NCBI GenBank assembly: GCA_022447065.1
Contig: JAKUUM010000011.1
Location: forward strand, 1 to 58,394
DNA: 58,394 nt
Reading direction: 5' to 3'
DNA from: SAR86 cluster bacterium
GTDB taxonomy: Bacteria; Pseudomonadota; Gammaproteobacteria; Magnimaribacterales; Magnimaribacteraceae
The notes below the pieces were generated by a model. The model was not told the origin of the DNA. It was given only the letters and a program-made list of their open reading frames with translations, and ran no database searches. The translations under genes and the position numbers were made by a program. Of the stretch, positions 58,251 to 58,394 are shown piece by piece (position 1 is the first letter of the stretch; every line of letters starts with the position of its first letter).

Positions 58251-58394
58251 CTAAGCGCTGTGTCTAAGCACTTCGCCGTTAGCTGCTCCCGTTAACTCAC
58301 CGTCTATAAAATTAATTTTTCCATTAACTATAGTAGCCTTGTAGCCTTTGGAGCCTTGGACATACCTTGGAGCTCCTCCTGGAAAGTCATGGAC
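58251..58394 (-). CDS. Amidohydrolase (D-aminoacylase-like), C-terminal end only
   Basis: The last 47 codons of a gene whose start lies beyond the right edge. The residues VHDFPGGAPRYVQGSKGYKA followed by a TIVNGK and DGELTGAANGEVLR tail match the C-terminal end of N-acyl-D-amino-acid deacylase/amidohydrolase proteins. Stop TAG at 58251. It lies 19 bases before the DUF1330 gene and likely shares its transcript. Confidence 0.8.
   Translation of the reverse strand, partial: VHDFPGGAPRYVQGSKGYKATIVNGKINFIDGELTGAANGEVLRHSA

Overview
The window is a dense, low-GC stretch (about 30-38% G+C on the housekeeping lines I counted by hand) of a gammaproteobacterial chromosome around the dnaA locus. Gene content and order follow the origin region of Pseudomonas: glmS, glmU, atp operon, parB-parA, rsmG, mnmG, mnmE, yidC, yidD, rnpA, rpmH | dnaA, dnaN, recF, gyrB, plsC, gmhB, GlyRS, lpxL. 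Compact genes, almost no intergenic DNA, an aa3/caa3 cytochrome oxidase cluster, a carotenoid oxygenase and a single-chain glycyl-tRNA synthetase suggest a streamlined marine gammaproteobacterium of the SAR86 type. That assignment is an inference from content, not a computed placement.

Layout. 1-400: two small membrane-protein ORFs, one cut by the window edge. 402-3589: amino-sugar synthesis (glmS, glmU). 3644-10054: F-type ATP synthase without atpI. 10119-14188: parB, parA, rsmG, mnmG. 14421-18203: mnmE, yidC, yidD, rnpA, rpmH. 18204-18359: origin-like spacer with two perfect DnaA boxes. 18360-24480: dnaA, dnaN, recF (carrying a perfect parS palindrome inside its coding sequence), gyrB. 24477-28340: plsC, gmhB, GlyRS, lpxL and an unusually GC-rich SnoaL-like fragment. 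28454-32816: trkH, trkA, fmt, def. 32879-34733: purE, tsaC, aroE. 34895-41695: cytochrome c oxidase and its assembly factors. 41704-46347: Sel1-like protein, MDR oxidoreductase, gshA, pckA. 46386-51778: dsbB, polA, a 251-base non-coding gap, engB, diheme cytochrome c, dsbA. 51787-56891: CitE-like lyase, MaoC-like hydratase, carotenoid oxygenase, acyl-CoA ligase, nitroreductase. 56905-58394: GC-rich methyltransferase, DUF1330 protein and the end of an amidohydrolase.

How it works together: the central block handles replication start, segregation (ParA/ParB/parS), ribosome and membrane biogenesis and ATP synthesis. The cox genes, the diheme cytochrome c and DsbA/DsbB form a periplasmic respiratory and disulfide module. 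The right end is accessory catabolism: cleavage of conjugated polyenes or stilbenes, CoA activation and CoA-ester lyase/hydratase steps.

Striking points: an abrupt reversal of strand composition exactly at the mnmG/mnmE gap; a recurring GC-rich discriminator after the -10 box of promoters for growth and respiration genes; a single-chain GlyRS in the place normally held by glyQ-glyS; and two patches of about 50% G+C. I saw no tRNA, rRNA, CRISPR array, insertion sequence or prophage gene. No gene-free stretch exceeds 300 bases. No clearly new multi-gene system is evident; the best leads are in the findings.
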